NCBI GenBank assembly: GCA_024636105.1
Contig: JAGXHO010000176.1
Location: 1-7,645, forward strand
DNA length: 7,645 nt
Direction of reading: 5' to 3'
Source: Trueperaceae bacterium
GTDB taxonomy: Bacteria; Deinococcota; Deinococci; Deinococcales; Trueperaceae
Below the pieces are notes generated by a model. It saw only the letters and a list, made by a program, of their open reading frames with translations, did no database searches and had not been told where the DNA came from. Shown here piece by piece: positions 6,602 through 7,645 of this stretch (position 1 is its first letter; the number at the start of each line of letters is the position of its first letter). The position numbers were made by a program, and so were the translations under genes.

Positions 6602-6954
6602 CGGCGCGGTCGCCTGCGCGCCGCACACCGGTCACGCATTGACGGCCGCCTCCCAGGCAACGCCGCCATGTATAGAACGGTCTTCTCGAACGGAATCGGC
6701 GTCCACACGAGGTCACGCACGGTCGCTGTGCGATCGGACCCCACCGGCTGCCCGAGGAAGGCGACGAGGCCGCGTACGTTGCGGTCGAACAGGCCCACGA
6801 CGCGAACGATGGAGTCCGGCGCTGGGCGCGTCGACACCTTGTCGAAGCCATGCGCCGCAAGGAAGCGACCGAGCGACAGCCCGATCGTCAGCATCACGCC
6901 GGCGAACATCCCAGAGCCGACCACGGCCAAATTCTGGTAGACGAAGCGCTTCAA
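6520..6954 (-). CDS. Small membrane protein of unknown function, TTG start; 3' end uncertain
   Basis: The TTG at 6954 is preceded by a full AGGAGG site at 6967-6962 with a 7-nt spacer, which makes this a real start. The protein opens with one clear hydrophobic segment (about residues 9-34, [20 protein letters not shown]). It continues with a plausible soluble part ([31 protein letters not shown]). The segment faintly recalls DUF1772-type membrane proteins, but I do not assign it. From about residue 101 the sequence turns arginine-rich, and the frame runs 82 bases into the antisense of the hydrolase before a stop at 6520 (144 aa in total). A shift into another frame near 6670-6690 would instead end at 6637 (…[11 protein letters not shown]), just short of the hairpin. 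So either the 3' ends overlap or the gene carries a frameshift. Confidence 0.6.
   Translation of the reverse strand: MKRFVYQNLAVVGSGMFAGVMLTIGLSLGRFLAAHGFDKVSTRPAPDSIVRVVGLFDRNVRGLVAFLGQPVGSDRTATVRDLVWTPIPFEKTVLYMAALPGRRPSMRDRCAARRRPRRYDSRKASRSWLSRSLCVSVMPWGAPG
6601..6624. terminator. GC-rich hairpin after the hydrolase stop codon
   Basis: GCGGCGCG (6601-6608) pairs perfectly with CGCGCCGC (6617-6624) around an 8-nt loop, starting on the last base of the stop codon. No T-run follows on either strand, so it is a weak or factor-assisted terminator candidate between convergent genes. Confidence 0.35.
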
Positions 6955-7231
6955 AGTACGGCCTCCTCGAGAGCCACGACAGCTGAACGAGTCCGGCTCG
7001 CGCGCCTATCGCGTCGACCGATCCGCTCGCTTGCTCCACGCAAGCGACCATTTCCAAGTCACTCTCGCTTTGCAAGCTATCTTGCTCCCCTGCATCAGGC
7101 GGCGCCTCGGTCCCCGAGCCCCGAGCGCCGACCCAAGGCTCGACCGTCGTATCCTGCCGATCCGCCCAGCCGATCTCGCAGCCACCACCGTCGCCAGTCG
7201 GCGGCGCTCCGCAGGAACGTGAGGACCCCCG
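6955..7231. other. Divergent spacer between the small membrane gene and the decarboxylase
   Basis: It holds the two ribosome binding sites (AGGAGG for the minus-strand gene at 6962-6967; GAGG at 7221-7224, 7 nt before the decarboxylase ATG). Both promoters must lie here, but no convincing -35/-10 pair was seen. Confidence 0.45.
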
Positions 7232-7645
7232 ATGAACCACGACGACCTCCGCGACTGGTCGAAGCGCGCCGCCGATTGGGCACACGGCTACCACGCCACC
7301 CTGCGCGACCGGCCCGTGCGGGCGCAGACCACCCCCGGCGAAACGGCGGCCCGCCTGCCCGAGCGCGCGCCCGAGGAGCCCGAACCACTCGAGCGGATCT
7401 TCGCGGATTTCGAGGACATCGTGCCGAAGGCGATGACGCACTGGCAGCACCCGCGCTTCTTCGCCTACTTCCCGGCGAACGCCGCGCCGGCCTCGATGTG
7501 GGCCGAGCAGCTCGCCAACGCCATCGCCGCGCAGGCGATGCTCTGGCAGACGTCGCCGGCCGCCACGGAGATCGAGGAGGTCATGGTCCGCTGGCTGCGC
7601 GACGCGCTCGGGCTGGCACCCCACTTCCGCGGCAGCATCCACGAC
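7232..7645 (+). CDS. PLP-dependent group II (aromatic-L-amino-acid type) decarboxylase, 5' part only
   Basis: The first 138 codons of a pyridoxal-phosphate decarboxylase of the aromatic amino acid / tyrosine decarboxylase group. These enzymes remove CO2 from an amino acid to give an amine and work as cytoplasmic dimers. The recognisable N-terminal signature is HWQHPRFFAYFPAN (70-83), which helps form the substrate pocket. It is followed by LANAIAAQAMLWQTSPAATEIEEVMVRWL (94-122). The PLP lysine and the rest of the cofactor domain would lie past the right edge. The ATG at 7232 is the first in frame and has a GAGG site 7 nt upstream. Full members are about 470-500 aa, so about 70 percent is missing. 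The substrate (tryptophan, tyrosine, DOPA or another) cannot be told from this part. Confidence 0.9.
   Translation, partial: MNHDDLRDWSKRAADWAHGYHATLRDRPVRAQTTPGETAARLPERAPEEPEPLERIFADFEDIVPKAMTHWQHPRFFAYFPANAAPASMWAEQLANAIAAQAMLWQTSPAATEIEEVMVRWLRDALGLAPHFRGSIHD

Noticed and set aside
6713..7642. 309-codon minus-strand open frame at the right edge
   Set aside because: It is antisense to the decarboxylase and overlaps the TTG-started gene; no recognisable domain.
1..7645. CRISPR array, tRNA, rRNA, toxin-antitoxin or phage defence module
   Set aside because: No regularly spaced repeats, no tRNA-like cloverleaf and no matching protein motifs were seen.

Overview
This is a GC-rich bacterial window, with strong third-position GC in the real genes and clear AGGAGG-type ribosome binding sites. 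Twin-arginine-exported ferritin-like proteins of the desiccation-related type (PF13668-like) together with this style of genome would fit Deinococcota such as the Deinococcus/Truepera lineage, but nothing seen here fixes the taxon.

The left third (1-2318) is mobile DNA. An IS3-family element on the minus strand occupies 1 to about 1368. It has orfA, a -1 frameshift signal and most of orfB, and runs off the left edge. Its right end abuts a second, different DDE transposase gene on the plus strand (about 1369-2248) that has lost its N-terminal part. The simplest reading is an IS nested in another IS. The second element ends in two near-identical subterminal repeats (2249-2318). Its tip forms the last dozen codons and the stop codon of a DUF421 (YetF/YcaP-like) membrane protein gene on the minus strand (2281-2847).

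The middle (3084-5182) is a minus-strand two-gene unit encoding paralogous exported ferritin-like proteins. Both keep a full set of E / ExxH / E / ExxH residues of the kind that bind two irons. One has a Tat signal with a lipobox (membrane-anchored) and the other a plain Tat signal (released). The unit starts with a perfect 8-3-8 palindrome touching the ribosome binding site and ends with an 11-bp GC-rich terminator hairpin.

The right third holds an approximately 594-bp spacer with a 14-bp tandem repeat, a complete alpha/beta hydrolase of the non-heme chloroperoxidase/aryl esterase type (5777-6601, plus), a small convergent membrane-protein gene that starts with TTG (about 6520-6954, minus), and the 5' part of a PLP-dependent group II amino acid decarboxylase (7232 to the right edge, plus). 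The ferritin pair and the hydrolase are transcribed divergently. Oxidative or desiccation stress could link them, but that is inference. No CRISPR array, tRNA, rRNA or phage module was seen.
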